In this document: positions 7,646 to 16,759 of the stretch, piece by piece | Layout of the letters: each line of letters begins with the position of its first letter | Numbering within the stretch: the stretch's first letter is position 1 | From: Oscillospiraceae bacterium | Lineage (GTDB): Bacteria; Bacillota_A; Clostridia; Oscillospirales; WRJC01 | Assembly: GCA_009785015.1 (NCBI GenBank) | Contig: WQXD01000040.1 | Span: 1 to 19,627, forward strand | Length of the DNA stretch: 19,627 bases | Direction: 5' to 3' | Translations under genes and position numbers: made by a program | The notes under the pieces: generated by a model | What the model saw: the letters and a program-made list of their open reading frames with translations, nothing else | What the model was told of the DNA's origin: nothing | The model's database searches: none

Positions 7646-9754
7646 ATGAACAAGGAATTTGAGCGGAATATATCGAATATATTGGATGCGGTAACCCTAG
7701 GGCATCAAATGGGTCAGTGGAGCGAGCGCCGCTGGTGGGGACATAAACTCGACGGCAAAGATAAAGTTCAAAATGAGATGACCGCCGAAACGCTTGCGGA
7801 TAAATCGGAGATGGCCGCCCTTGTCGAAAATCCGCCGTTTATCTCGACGCCCGGTTGGGGACCTACCGGTTTTGCGGACAATATACCGCATATACTGGGG
7901 CTCGTGAAAGAATACCGGAGACACGGGGTTTTGACTCCGGAGCGCTTCCGGGATTTTTTGCTGGATTCAAGAGACTGGCTGCTGCCGCAGGGAGTGGGGC
8001 GCTCCTGCCTTGAACTGATGGCCGAGGGCATGAACCCGCGCATAGCCGGATTATACGCCTCTTCGGTAGTATCGGGGATTTGGATGTCATGGCCTGTGGG
8101 TTTATACAACGCCGGATGTCCCGACGACGCTTACGAGGATGCGGTTTCCCTGTGCCGAACGCTGAACGGCGGAGATATTGTGGAGCTGTCCGGAGCATGG
8201 GCCGCGGCGCTGAGCGTCGCCGCCGTACCGGGCGCTATGTGGGAAGAAACGAAAAAAGCCATGATCAATAAGCTCTGCAGGCGCAATCCGAAAGCGTACG
8301 CGCTGATCATTGAATCGCTGCGTATAGGGGAGACCGCCGCCGATGACAAGGCGTTGATTTCCGCTTTGCGCGGCAAATCATTTTTCGACCGCACCTGCAA
8401 ACTCGGAGGGCTCGATTGGATGCAGTCGTGCTACAGCGCGGCCGCCATGCTTGAATACGCTTTCAGGCAGCAGCCCGACTGGACGGAATTTATGCGTATC
8501 GGTCTGCAGCTGCCCGACACGCGGTTCGGCCCCATGCTGTTCTGCGGGATATATGCGGCGCTCAACGGCGCCGGCTGGCCCTCTCTCTGGAATGAATCAT
8601 TGGAAAAAGTGCATAAAAACGAACGGACGGAAGCGCTTGAAGCGATTTGTTCCGCCGTCGAAATAAAACTGTGCAGCGAGAAAAAAATCGCGCACGAAGC
8701 CGCCTTTTTAGCGGGAACAGGCGAGATTGAGCACTCCGAACTCTATGACCGCATACTGGCGGGTATGCTCGCCGGGATGGCGGCAAACGCGATGGGAAGC
8801 CCGGTGGAAGACCGCGATTACCAGTGGATTACCCAGCATTACGGCGTGGTGGACAAAATACTCGATTCCGGAAAGTTTGAAACGGAGGACGATTCGGCGA
8901 TGGCGTTGATGTGGGCTGACACGCTGATAGAATGCCGGGGCAGGATATATCCGGAGGATCTGGCCGCGATGTTTAAAGGGCGCATGAATCCCGAAAATTT
9001 TTATTACGATTCCAAACACGCCTACAATTTATTGATGGACGGCATTCCGCCGCACGCCTGCGGCCATTGGAACGTCGTGACCGGATCGGCTCTCATGGGG
9101 TGCAACGTCGTGGGCATGTACCATGCGTGCGATACGGACAGGGCGCGAATCGACGGGTTGGAACTGTCTTATCATTATCAGAGGGGATTCGACGTGCACG
9201 CCGCCGCCATACTCTGCGCCGCCACAGCCGAAGCTCTGAGAGACAAGGCGACGGTCGGTTCCGTCATAGAAGCCGCGATAAACGCCGCGCCGGAAAAACC
9301 GCAGAAATGTTTTGACGAATTGAGCGGCAGAAACGCGCGGGAAGTGTTCAGAAATATGATAGAAGCCGTAAAGGACGAATCCGACGTTTTAAAAGCCCGC
9401 CAAAAAATCTACGACAGCTTTTACGCGTATAACGGGCAGGACCCATGGGAAGTCGCCGCCTATATTCTCGCGGTATTCAAAGTGGCGGACGGCGACGTAT
9501 GGAGGGCGGCGCTGGGCGGAACAAACATAGGGCGCGACTCCGACACGATAGCCTGTCAGGCGGCGCTGTTGTCCGCTTGCATGTCCGGTATGAAAGGCGT
9601 GCCGGATTCTTTCTTGTCGATGTATGACGACAAAAAAATGGCGCGCTGCCAAAGCGTCTCTTTGGAAATTACTTTATTGGTGCGCGAAAAGTGCGCGCAT
9701 GTACTCCGCAATTTTGAAAAAATATGTAAAAATATTCACAATTCCATGATATAA
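7646..9754 (+). CDS. Tandem ADP-ribosylglycohydrolase (ARH/DraG-like) protein
   Basis: The protein has 702 residues, about twice a normal ARH domain. The C-terminal half (about 365-700) has the family motifs: MLAGMAANAMGSP (374-386), ETEDDSAMAL (412-421) with the metal-binding acidic group Glu414-Asp415-Asp416, and GGTNIGRDSDT (624-634) with Asp631 and Asp633. These enzymes use two Mg ions to remove ADP-ribose from proteins or other targets. The N-terminal half (1-360) aligns by eye with it but carries TGFADN (74-79) where the DD motif should be, so it is probably a non-catalytic duplicate for substrate binding or stability. No signal peptide is seen, so it should be cytoplasmic. GGAG at 7633-7636 supports ATG 7646. 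It has its own promoter, and no ADP-ribosyltransferase is visible nearby, so its target is unknown. Confidence 0.85.
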   Translation: MNKEFERNISNILDAVTLGHQMGQWSERRWWGHKLDGKDKVQNEMTAETLADKSEMAALVENPPFISTPGWGPTGFADNIPHILGLVKEYRRHGVLTPERFRDFLLDSRDWLLPQGVGRSCLELMAEGMNPRIAGLYASSVVSGIWMSWPVGLYNAGCPDDAYEDAVSLCRTLNGGDIVELSGAWAAALSVAAVPGAMWEETKKAMINKLCRRNPKAYALIIESLRIGETAADDKALISALRGKSFFDRTCKLGGLDWMQSCYSAAAMLEYAFRQQPDWTEFMRIGLQLPDTRFGPMLFCGIYAALNGAGWPSLWNESLEKVHKNERTEALEAICSAVEIKLCSEKKIAHEAAFLAGTGEIEHSELYDRILAGMLAGMAANAMGSPVEDRDYQWITQHYGVVDKILDSGKFETEDDSAMALMWADTLIECRGRIYPEDLAAMFKGRMNPENFYYDSKHAYNLLMDGIPPHACGHWNVVTGSALMGCNVVGMYHACDTDRARIDGLELSYHYQRGFDVHAAAILCAATAEALRDKATVGSVIEAAINAAPEKPQKCFDELSGRNAREVFRNMIEAVKDESDVLKARQKIYDSFYAYNGQDPWEVAAYILAVFKVADGDVWRAALGGTNIGRDSDTIACQAALLSACMSGMKGVPDSFLSMYDDKKMARCQSVSLEITLLVREKCAHVLRNFEKICKNIHNSMI

Positions 9755-9806
9755 TGTTTAATCAATATCGGTAGATGGACGATTATCATGAGAGAGGTAT
9801 GAAAAT

Positions 9807-10628
9807 ATGGGAAACAAAAATCTTGATTACAATGAATACGTCGAAATAGCGGAAGGCATATATTGGGTGGGCTTTTCAGACATCAACGCCGGTTTTCATT
9901 GCAACCCCTATCTTATCACGGACGGGGGCGAGGCGGTGCTGATCGACAGCGGAAGCCGAAACGATTTCAGCACGGTCATGCTGAAAATCATGCGGACCGG
10001 AACCGATCCCCGAAACATAAAACGGCTCATATACCAGCATTTCGACCCTGATCTGTGCGGAAATATCCCGCATATGGAGGCATTGATCAACAATGAAGAG
10101 TTGAAAATCCTTTCGCACAAGGATAATAATACATTTATCCACTACTATTCGACAAAGACGCCCAAGGAATGCATCGAGCAGCTGAACTTTACCTACCGTT
10201 TTTCGAGCGGACGGGAGTTGAAATTCATACGGATTCCCTTTGCTCATTCAAGCGGGAGTTTTGTCACGTATGATACCAAAACAAAGGTGTTGTTCACCGG
10301 CGACCTTTTTGGAAGTTATGATGCAAACTGGAACCTGTATTCTTCGGTCGCCGAAAGATGCGCAGACTGTCCGACGCATGAGATCTGCCCCATTACAAAA
10401 AAACAATGCCAAATCAGGTGCATAAAAAATTTTCACAAGGTCGCCATGCCGTCCACGAAAGCGCTGCGTTACGCGCTGAAACAGATTGAAGGCCTGGATA
10501 TATCAAATATCGCGCCGCAGCATGGCAGCCTGCTCCATACCCCGGTAATACGGAAAATCGTGACAGACCGTCTGAATGCGCTTGAGGGGGTCGGCATTGA
10601 TCATTTTCTCGGGGAGAGTAATTTATGA
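9807..10628 (+). CDS. MBL-fold diiron protein (ODP/flavodiiron-like, no flavodoxin domain)
   Basis: The protein has 273 residues. The metal site matches flavodiiron proteins ligand by ligand: His78, Asp80 (usually Glu) and Asp82 in QHFDPDLCG, His147 in FAHSSGS, Asp166 in FTGDLFG, and His239 in APQHGS. There is no C-terminal flavodoxin domain, so it resembles the stand-alone oxygen-binding diiron proteins (ODP), some of which act as O2/iron sensors in chemotaxis. A five-Cys segment, Cys185, 188, 194, 201 and 205, is inserted between Asp166 and His239 and could hold a metal or Fe-S cluster or a redox switch. AGAGAGG at 9791-9797 supports ATG 9807. Its stop overlaps the start of the HD-GYP gene (ATGA), which suggests a coupled sensor-output pair. 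Reductase activity without a flavin partner is less likely. Confidence 0.85.
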   Translation: MGNKNLDYNEYVEIAEGIYWVGFSDINAGFHCNPYLITDGGEAVLIDSGSRNDFSTVMLKIMRTGTDPRNIKRLIYQHFDPDLCGNIPHMEALINNEELKILSHKDNNTFIHYYSTKTPKECIEQLNFTYRFSSGRELKFIRIPFAHSSGSFVTYDTKTKVLFTGDLFGSYDANWNLYSSVAERCADCPTHEICPITKKQCQIRCIKNFHKVAMPSTKALRYALKQIEGLDISNIAPQHGSLLHTPVIRKIVTDRLNALEGVGIDHFLGESNL

Positions 10629-11506
10629 AAACGAATAACAAAAAACCGGCGGTATTTGATTTAAATTCGGCGATAACAACCTCTGACGACGAATTGAGGA
10701 TGAGGCTGGATTATTTTGCCGACCAGACCGACAATGAAATTCAAAATCATTTGGTAGCCGAGCTGACGGCCAGATATGCGGACGTATCAAAGCAGCTGGA
10801 CGACAAGAACGAACAATTGAGAAAATACAGCGCGCATTTGGAAGAATTGGTTCAGGAAAAGGTGAGGGAAATCTCCGCTTCACAGATCGCAGCCATACAC
10901 GCGCTGGTAAAAGCCGCGGAGTCGCGCGATGACGACACGGGCGCGCATATCGAGCGAACCTCGTCGTTTTGCAAACTGATTGCGGAAAAATTATATGAAG
11001 CGGGAAAATATACGGAAGTGATCGACGGGGCATACATTGAAAACATCTCAAAGGCAAGCCCGTTGCACGACATCGGCAAGGTCGGGATCAAGGACGCGAT
11101 ATTGCTGAAACCCGACCGCCTGAACACCGAAGAATTTGCAATCATGAAAACCCACGTAAATATCGGGTATGCGACATTGGCCAGCGCCCAGGCGATGTAT
11201 CCCGGCAATGTTTTTTTGAAGATCGGCACCGAGATAGCCAAATATCATCACGAAAAATGGAACGGCGGCGGATATATGCTCGGTCTGGCGGGGGATGACA
11301 TCCCCTTGTCCGCGCGGATTATGGCTTTGTCCGACGTATACGATGCCCTGCGTTCAAAACGCGTATACAAGGAAGGATTTTCACACGAGAAAGCCGGCGA
11401 TATCATAACAGAAGGCCGGGGAAGTCATTTCGACCCCGCAATAGCGGACATATTTACGGCGCATCATACATTGTTTGAGGAAATATATGACCGCTTATCC
11501 GGCTGA
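10625..11506 (+). CDS. HD-GYP domain protein (putative c-di-GMP phosphodiesterase)
   Basis: The protein has 293 residues and no membrane segment. Residues 1-45 are unassigned, and residues 45-85 are probably a coiled coil (QLDDKNEQLRKYSAHLEEL). The HD-GYP domain fills 90-290: His108 in GAHIER, the His148-Asp149 pair in LHDIGK, His208-His209 in YHHEKWNGGGY, and Asp237 in LSDVYDAL. The diagnostic GYP is changed to GYM (216-218), while the metal ligands are kept, so activity is plausible but not certain. Active members hydrolyse c-di-GMP; degenerate ones can serve as binding or interaction modules. It overlaps the diiron gene by 4 bases (ATGA). No REC or PAS domain is fused, so the diiron protein may be its input partner. 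Confidence 0.88.
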   Translation: MKTNNKKPAVFDLNSAITTSDDELRMRLDYFADQTDNEIQNHLVAELTARYADVSKQLDDKNEQLRKYSAHLEELVQEKVREISASQIAAIHALVKAAESRDDDTGAHIERTSSFCKLIAEKLYEAGKYTEVIDGAYIENISKASPLHDIGKVGIKDAILLKPDRLNTEEFAIMKTHVNIGYATLASAQAMYPGNVFLKIGTEIAKYHHEKWNGGGYMLGLAGDDIPLSARIMALSDVYDALRSKRVYKEGFSHEKAGDIITEGRGSHFDPAIADIFTAHHTLFEEIYDRLSG

Positions 11507-11558
11507 TACAGATAAAATCAACGGGATAAAAAAAATTTGACAAATTACAAAAATAACG

Positions 11559-11587
11559 TTGAAATTCCGTATGGTTTGTAGTATAAT
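11559..11587 (+). promoter_or_regulatory. Sigma-A promoter of the histidine kinase / SiaABC-like operon
   Basis: -35 TTGAAA (11559-11564), 17-nt spacer, -10 TATAAT (11582-11587). It lies 60 nt before the GTG start, in the 141-nt gap after the HD-GYP gene. No terminator is seen in that gap, so some read-through is possible. Confidence 0.78.
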
Positions 11588-11647
11588 AATATATTATAAA
11601 AAACTGCTGTCAATAACTTCAGAAAAATAGTGTGTTGGAGGTGTGCT

Positions 11648-14110
11648 GTGAAAAAAAGTATACCCACAAATATACCGATGCCTAAAACGGAAAAACCGCA
11701 TGAAACGGACGATCTTATGAAAAATATGATCGAATCGAATCCGCATATGAATATACTGTTTGACTGCGATTTCATGGTACTCGACTGCAATCCCGCGGCC
11801 TTTCGTTTTATGGGGTTTGAGTCAAAGGAAGATATGCTTTCCAAATTCGCAAAGCACGACGAAAATGAAAATATCATGCCGGTCATTCCGGATCTCCTCT
11901 CGGACGGATGGGGTTCCACACTATTGGTGGACAGGCTCATAACCGCCGCGAAAGCGGGATTCAAAAAATTTAACATCGAATTGATCATCAGCGGGGCAAT
12001 GCGGAATTTAGGCGTGGAATTCAAAAAAATCCCATATAAAAACAGTTTTGTCATTATGAGTTACATATATGATATGACCGAAATGCGCAAACGCGAAATA
12101 GAGCTGATCCGGGCGCGCAACCTCAACGAGCTTCAGCTTGCGAAGTTGAACCTGATGGTCAAAGCGGCGAAAATCGGCCTTTGGGATATGGAGGTCGTAC
12201 CCCACGACCCGCTAAACCCGGCGAACCCGTTTATTTACTCAAACGAATTCAGGCATATGCTGGGATACTCCGGCGGGGGCGATTTCCCGGACATACTGAA
12301 CAGCTGGATCGGCACTTTGCATCCCGAAGATAAAGAAAAAACCCTTGAGGCTTTCAAAAACCATTTGTCCGACAAAACCGGGAAGACCCCTTACAACATC
12401 GAATACCGGCTGCTCAAAAAAGACGGCGAATACACATATTACCGCGCTTCCGGCGAAACTATCCGCGATAACGACGGCAACGCCGTCCGGGTCGCGGGCG
12501 CGCTTGTGGATATAACCGAAACAAAAAATATTATTCTTGACACGGAAAGGCACCGCATAGAAGCCGAAGCGGCAAGCAAGGCGAAAAGCGCTTTTCTCAG
12601 TACGATGAGCCATGAAATCCGCACGCCCATGAACGCCATAATAGGAATGACGGCAATCGGCAAAAAAGCGCAGGACATACAAAAAGCCTATGAAGCCCTG
12701 AATAAAATCGACGGGGCGTCAAAACACCTTCTCGGGGTGATAAACGATATACTCGATATGTCAAAAATCGAAGCGGAGAAATTCGATTTGTCCCCGGTCA
12801 GTTTTGACTTTGAAAAAATGCTGCAGAAAGTCGCCGATGTCATGAGCTTCCGCATAGACGAACGCCGGCAAAATTTTTACGTGAATATCGGAAAGGAAAT
12901 ACCGCGCATTTTGATCGGCGACGACCAGAGGCTGGCGCAGGTCATAGCCAATCTTTTGTCCAACGCCGCAAAATTCACGCCGGAAAAAGGGACGATACAC
13001 CTTGATTCGCGCTTTATAGCCGAGGAAAACGGCATCTGCCGTCTGCAAATAAGCGTCGAAGACACGGGAATAGGGATCACAAACGAACAAAAAGAGCGGT
13101 TGTTCAAAAAATTTGAACAGGCTGAGGCCGGTACATCGCGCAAGTACGGCGGAACGGGGCTCGGCCTCGCGATTTCAAAACGCATAGTGGAACTTATGGA
13201 CGGCGAAATATGGGTGGAATCGGAACCGGGAAACGGTTCTAAATTTATCTTCACGGTTTCGCTCAAACGCGGCTCCGACGATAAAGTATTGCTGCTCCCA
13301 AGCGGCGTCAACTGGAAAAATATACGCATTTTCGTGGTGGACGACGATGTGGCCGTTCGCGAGTTTTTCACGGCCCTTTCCGAAACCTGGGGCATTCCCT
13401 GTACGGTCACTGCCGACGCGGAAGAAGCCGTCAAAAAATTGGAGCGCGGCGATAATTATGACATCCACTTTATCGACTGGAACCTGCCCGGTATGAACGG
13501 GATCGATTTTGCCCGGAAAATTCAGGCGAAATCATCGCGAAATTCGATTGTCACCATTTTTTCGTCGACGGACTGGAATGTCATAGAAGATGAGGCGCGG
13601 GAAGCGGGCGTGGTCAAGTTTCTTCCGAAACCGCTGTTTCCTTCGATGATCGTCGACATGATAAACGAATGTATAGGTATCGACAATGTAAAGGAACAAA
13701 ATGAAAAAGTCGACTACAAGGACAATTTCGCAAACAATACGATATTGCTTGCGGAGGATGTGGAAATAAACCGCGAAATCGTTCTTACTTTGCTTGAACC
13801 TACGAAATTGAATATAGAATGCGCGGAAAACGGCGAACAAGCGCTGCGGATGTTTTCCGCGGCGCCGGATAAGTACGACGTCGTATTTATGGATGTCCAG
13901 ATGCCCGAAATGGACGGGTATGAAGCCACGCGCGCGATCCGTGCCCTTGATATCCCGAAGGCGAAATCGATACCGATCATCGCCATGACGGCGAATGTAT
14001 TCCGCGACGACATAGAAAAATGCTTTGAAGCGGGAATGAACGACCATCTCGGCAAACCGCTTGACTTCGGCGAGGTTTTGGCCATACTCCGCAAGTATTT
14101 GATAAAATAA
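11648..14110 (+). CDS. Soluble hybrid sensor histidine kinase (PAS-PAS-HisKA-HATPase-REC-REC)
   Basis: The protein has 821 residues including GTG Met and no membrane segment. Domains in order: PAS at about 23-125; a short coiled link; a second PAS of the PAS_3 type at about 170-298 (LHPEDKEK, YRLLKKDGEYTY, VDITETK); HisKA with phospho-acceptor His322 in STMSHEIRTPMN; HATPase at about 425-545 with the N-box around Asn435/Asn439 and GTGLGL at 502-507; REC1 with Asp610 in FIDWNLPG; and REC2 with Asp749 in FMDVQMPEMDG. Both receivers keep the acidic pocket and the Lys. No HPt domain is visible here. GGAGG at 11637-11641 sets the start at GTG 11648 rather than the in-frame GTG at 11630. It heads the operon, 16 nt before the PP2C gene. 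The cytosolic signal it reads is unknown. Confidence 0.92.
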   Translation: MKKSIPTNIPMPKTEKPHETDDLMKNMIESNPHMNILFDCDFMVLDCNPAAFRFMGFESKEDMLSKFAKHDENENIMPVIPDLLSDGWGSTLLVDRLITAAKAGFKKFNIELIISGAMRNLGVEFKKIPYKNSFVIMSYIYDMTEMRKREIELIRARNLNELQLAKLNLMVKAAKIGLWDMEVVPHDPLNPANPFIYSNEFRHMLGYSGGGDFPDILNSWIGTLHPEDKEKTLEAFKNHLSDKTGKTPYNIEYRLLKKDGEYTYYRASGETIRDNDGNAVRVAGALVDITETKNIILDTERHRIEAEAASKAKSAFLSTMSHEIRTPMNAIIGMTAIGKKAQDIQKAYEALNKIDGASKHLLGVINDILDMSKIEAEKFDLSPVSFDFEKMLQKVADVMSFRIDERRQNFYVNIGKEIPRILIGDDQRLAQVIANLLSNAAKFTPEKGTIHLDSRFIAEENGICRLQISVEDTGIGITNEQKERLFKKFEQAEAGTSRKYGGTGLGLAISKRIVELMDGEIWVESEPGNGSKFIFTVSLKRGSDDKVLLLPSGVNWKNIRIFVVDDDVAVREFFTALSETWGIPCTVTADAEEAVKKLERGDNYDIHFIDWNLPGMNGIDFARKIQAKSSRNSIVTIFSSTDWNVIEDEAREAGVVKFLPKPLFPSMIVDMINECIGIDNVKEQNEKVDYKDNFANNTILLAEDVEINREIVLTLLEPTKLNIECAENGEQALRMFSAAPDKYDVVFMDVQMPEMDGYEATRAIRALDIPKAKSIPIIAMTANVFRDDIEKCFEAGMNDHLGKPLDFGEVLAILRKYLIK

Positions 14111-14126
14111 TAAAAAGAGGAGGATA

Positions 14127-16733
14127 ATGAATTTGGTAAAAAAAGCTAAATTATTCGCGGCTGTAATATCCGTCATTTTGTGCATATCGTATATGCCGCC
14201 GCCCGCGCGGGCGGCAGACAGCGCGGAACTGCCTGCAATCAAGGTCGCCATGAGCGACGATCAGTCGATTATCATCGAACGCATATTGTATGAGGGGTTA
14301 AAACGGTCGGGCTATCAAATGGTTTCCCGCGTTACGGGCATGCTCACCGCCTCCGTCGACACAAATTACGGCGACGCCGCGATTTTGTCGCTTCAAGTGG
14401 ACGGCTGGGATTCACAATATGAAAATCTGCTGAAAGTGCCCGTGGTTATAAGCCATGTGGAATTTACGGCTTATGTGCGCAGCGAAGATACATATACGTT
14501 TTCCGACTGGGGCGATATGGCCGGACTGCGGGTGGGCTACCGGCTGCAAAACGCGTATGTGGCAAACAACGTCTGGCGGGCGAACGCCGGCGGGCTTGTC
14601 GAAGTAAATACGCTGGGTGAGCTGTGGGGTTTATTGCTCAGCGGCAAAGCCGACGTAGTGGTCGCCCCGCGCATGAACCATTATGAACACAGGTTTCCGC
14701 AAGGCGTGAGGAGGGCGAACGTACTCGAGGGGCTGCCCTGCTACAACTATGTGAACAAAAATTACGCCCATCTGATCCCCGTCCTTGAAAAAGCGTACCG
14801 GGAAATGTATGACGACGGCACTATGGCGCTGATCAACGACGGCAAAAACGTACCCGGCAGCACGCAAACCATTCTGCATATAAACTCATATAACGATCAG
14901 AGCGCGCATGAACGCAGCCAAATGGAGGCCATCCGCCAAAACCTTGACGCAGATACCGCGCTCGAATACCGCAGTTTTAACTTGAACATGAACGAACTCC
15001 ACAGCCAAGTCAGTTTCAACACCGTCGTCTCCGATTTTATCCGCACCGATTTTGTTTCGCGTTCACCCGATTTGATTATCGCTTCCGGGAACGACGCGCT
15101 TGAATTTGTGCTGAACAATTACTATTTGCTCTTCCCCAAGGCGCCGGTTGTCTTTTTCGGCGTCTGGGGGATGGAAGCCTCCATGCTGTGGGGCCATGAA
15201 GAACACATCACCGGCGTTTCCGAAACGGTCGGTTTTTCCGAAACGGTTTCGGAGATGCTTCGCTTATACCCCAAAACCCGCCGGATCTTTATTTTAAACG
15301 ACTACACTCTCGCCAAAAGCATAAAACTGCGTGAGGAGATTCAAAAAGCCATGGAATCGAGCGATTTCCCCGTGGAATTCATATTCAGCGAAAACAAGCC
15401 GTTTGCCGGCGTGTTGGAAGACATACGCGGTTTCGGCTCTGATGCGCTCGTTTTGATAGGGGATTATCTTGCCGACGGCGACAGTGTGTTTTATTCGGGG
15501 GCGGATGTGGTAAGACAAGTTTGCGAGGCGTCCGGAAATCCGGTTTTTTGCCTGACCGCCTCATATATAGGATACGGAACGCTGGGCGGACTGATTGCCG
15601 GAACCGACCTCCAGAGCGCCATGGTCGCTTCCATAACCGCGGAAATATTAAAGGGGAAGTCTCCTTCGGATATCCCGGTCGTTTACGATTCCGCGTCTTT
15701 TAATCAGTGGCAGTTTGACTATGAAACGGCAAAAAAATTCAATATCGATCTGAAGGCCCTGCCGGAAGGCCATGTTCCCGTCAACCGCGTGCTGCCCATA
15801 TGGGAATCCAATCCGCGCGAGTTCAATTTGATGCTGATGGTGGGGATATTGTTTTTGTTGATTATCGGCGGCCTTATCGTATTAGTCAGGATACTTGCGA
15901 AAAAACAAAAAGCGGAATTGGAGAAAGTCCAGGCTGAAACCGTGGCCGAAGTGATGCTTTCAAGCGCGAGATACGCCAATAAAATCCAGCAGAACCTTCT
16001 TCCGCCGGACAATGTGTTTGAAAAGGCCTTTTCGGATTATTCGGTCATATGGAATCCGCGCGACATCGTGGGCGGCGATATATACTGGGTCAAAAATTTC
16101 GATAAAGGCGCCGTTCTCTGCGTATGCGACTGCACCGGGCACGGAACTCCGGGAGCGCTGCTCACAATGCTTGTGGCGAGCACTTTTGAAACCTTGATTT
16201 CGGAAGACAACTGTTCTGATACGGCGCAGATACTGCATATGCTCGACCAAAGGCTCGCTTCCGTGCTCAACGCGAAAAACGACGACGGCGAAAAAATCAG
16301 CATGGAAATAAACGACGGCTGTGACATTGTCGTGATGTTTATCGCAAATGACGGCGGCATTTCAATGTCGGCGGGGAACATCAACGTGCTGGTCTGCGAC
16401 GGCAATGGGGTCAAGAGGTACAAAGGGCAGCATATTTTTGTCGGCGAGGGCAAATTAAAAAACAAGGAAGAAATCGAAATCGTCGGCATTCCGTTTCATC
16501 CCGACAACAAGTTTTACATAGCGTCGGACGGGTTGTCCGACCAAATCGGCGGCGAATACAAGAAACAATTCGGCTTCAGGGAATTGGAACAGATTATTCT
16601 TGAAAACCACCGCGAAAAACAAGAGGTCATATCCGGCAAGATATGGAACTCTTTCGAGAAATACCGGGGCGAGGAACCAAGGCGGGACGATTTTGAATTG
16701 ATTACTTTTAAACTCAATGCGCAAGTTATATAA
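14127..16733 (+). CDS. Membrane PP2C (SpoIIE/SiaA-like) phosphatase with two extracytoplasmic binding domains
   Basis: The protein has 868 residues. A signal peptide (about 1-30, ending PPPARAA) precedes a first binding domain at about 36-235 that resembles type-II solute-binding proteins (GDMAGLRVGYRLQN, LLSGKADVVVAPR). A second domain at about 245-555 resembles ABC_sub_bind (PF04392): ILHINSYNDQ, DLIIASGNDAL, PVVFFGVWG. One membrane helix follows at about 568-590, then a short coiled linker and a SpoIIE-type PP2C domain (about 605-865). Metal-binding acids are Asp646 and Asp651 in DIVGGD, Asp668 in CDCTGHGTPG, Asp801 in ASDGLSD and Asp854/Asp855. Such phosphatases dephosphorylate small STAS- or SiaC-type proteins. 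SiaB- and SiaC-like genes follow directly, so it should fill the SiaA role, with ligand binding outside the cell as input. GAGGAGG supports the start. Confidence 0.88.
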   Translation: MNLVKKAKLFAAVISVILCISYMPPPARAADSAELPAIKVAMSDDQSIIIERILYEGLKRSGYQMVSRVTGMLTASVDTNYGDAAILSLQVDGWDSQYENLLKVPVVISHVEFTAYVRSEDTYTFSDWGDMAGLRVGYRLQNAYVANNVWRANAGGLVEVNTLGELWGLLLSGKADVVVAPRMNHYEHRFPQGVRRANVLEGLPCYNYVNKNYAHLIPVLEKAYREMYDDGTMALINDGKNVPGSTQTILHINSYNDQSAHERSQMEAIRQNLDADTALEYRSFNLNMNELHSQVSFNTVVSDFIRTDFVSRSPDLIIASGNDALEFVLNNYYLLFPKAPVVFFGVWGMEASMLWGHEEHITGVSETVGFSETVSEMLRLYPKTRRIFILNDYTLAKSIKLREEIQKAMESSDFPVEFIFSENKPFAGVLEDIRGFGSDALVLIGDYLADGDSVFYSGADVVRQVCEASGNPVFCLTASYIGYGTLGGLIAGTDLQSAMVASITAEILKGKSPSDIPVVYDSASFNQWQFDYETAKKFNIDLKALPEGHVPVNRVLPIWESNPREFNLMLMVGILFLLIIGGLIVLVRILAKKQKAELEKVQAETVAEVMLSSARYANKIQQNLLPPDNVFEKAFSDYSVIWNPRDIVGGDIYWVKNFDKGAVLCVCDCTGHGTPGALLTMLVASTFETLISEDNCSDTAQILHMLDQRLASVLNAKNDDGEKISMEINDGCDIVVMFIANDGGISMSAGNINVLVCDGNGVKRYKGQHIFVGEGKLKNKEEIEIVGIPFHPDNKFYIASDGLSDQIGGEYKKQFGFRELEQIILENHREKQEVISGKIWNSFEKYRGEEPRRDDFELITFKLNAQVI

Positions 16734-16759
16734 TTGCCTTAAAATATGAGGAGGGATGA

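Noticed and set aside
9750..9755. TATAAT at the end of the ADP-ribosylglycohydrolase gene as a promoter for the diiron gene
   Set aside because: There is no -35 at 16-18 nt; the region upstream is only A-rich. A weak promoter cannot be excluded.
11537..11542. Consensus -35 TTGACA
   Set aside because: No -10-like hexamer lies 16-18 nt downstream. The TTGAAA at 11559 pairs properly with TATAAT at 11582.
13532..14251. Minus-strand open frame of 239 codons
   Set aside because: It overlaps the well-supported receiver domains of the histidine kinase and has no recognisable motifs.
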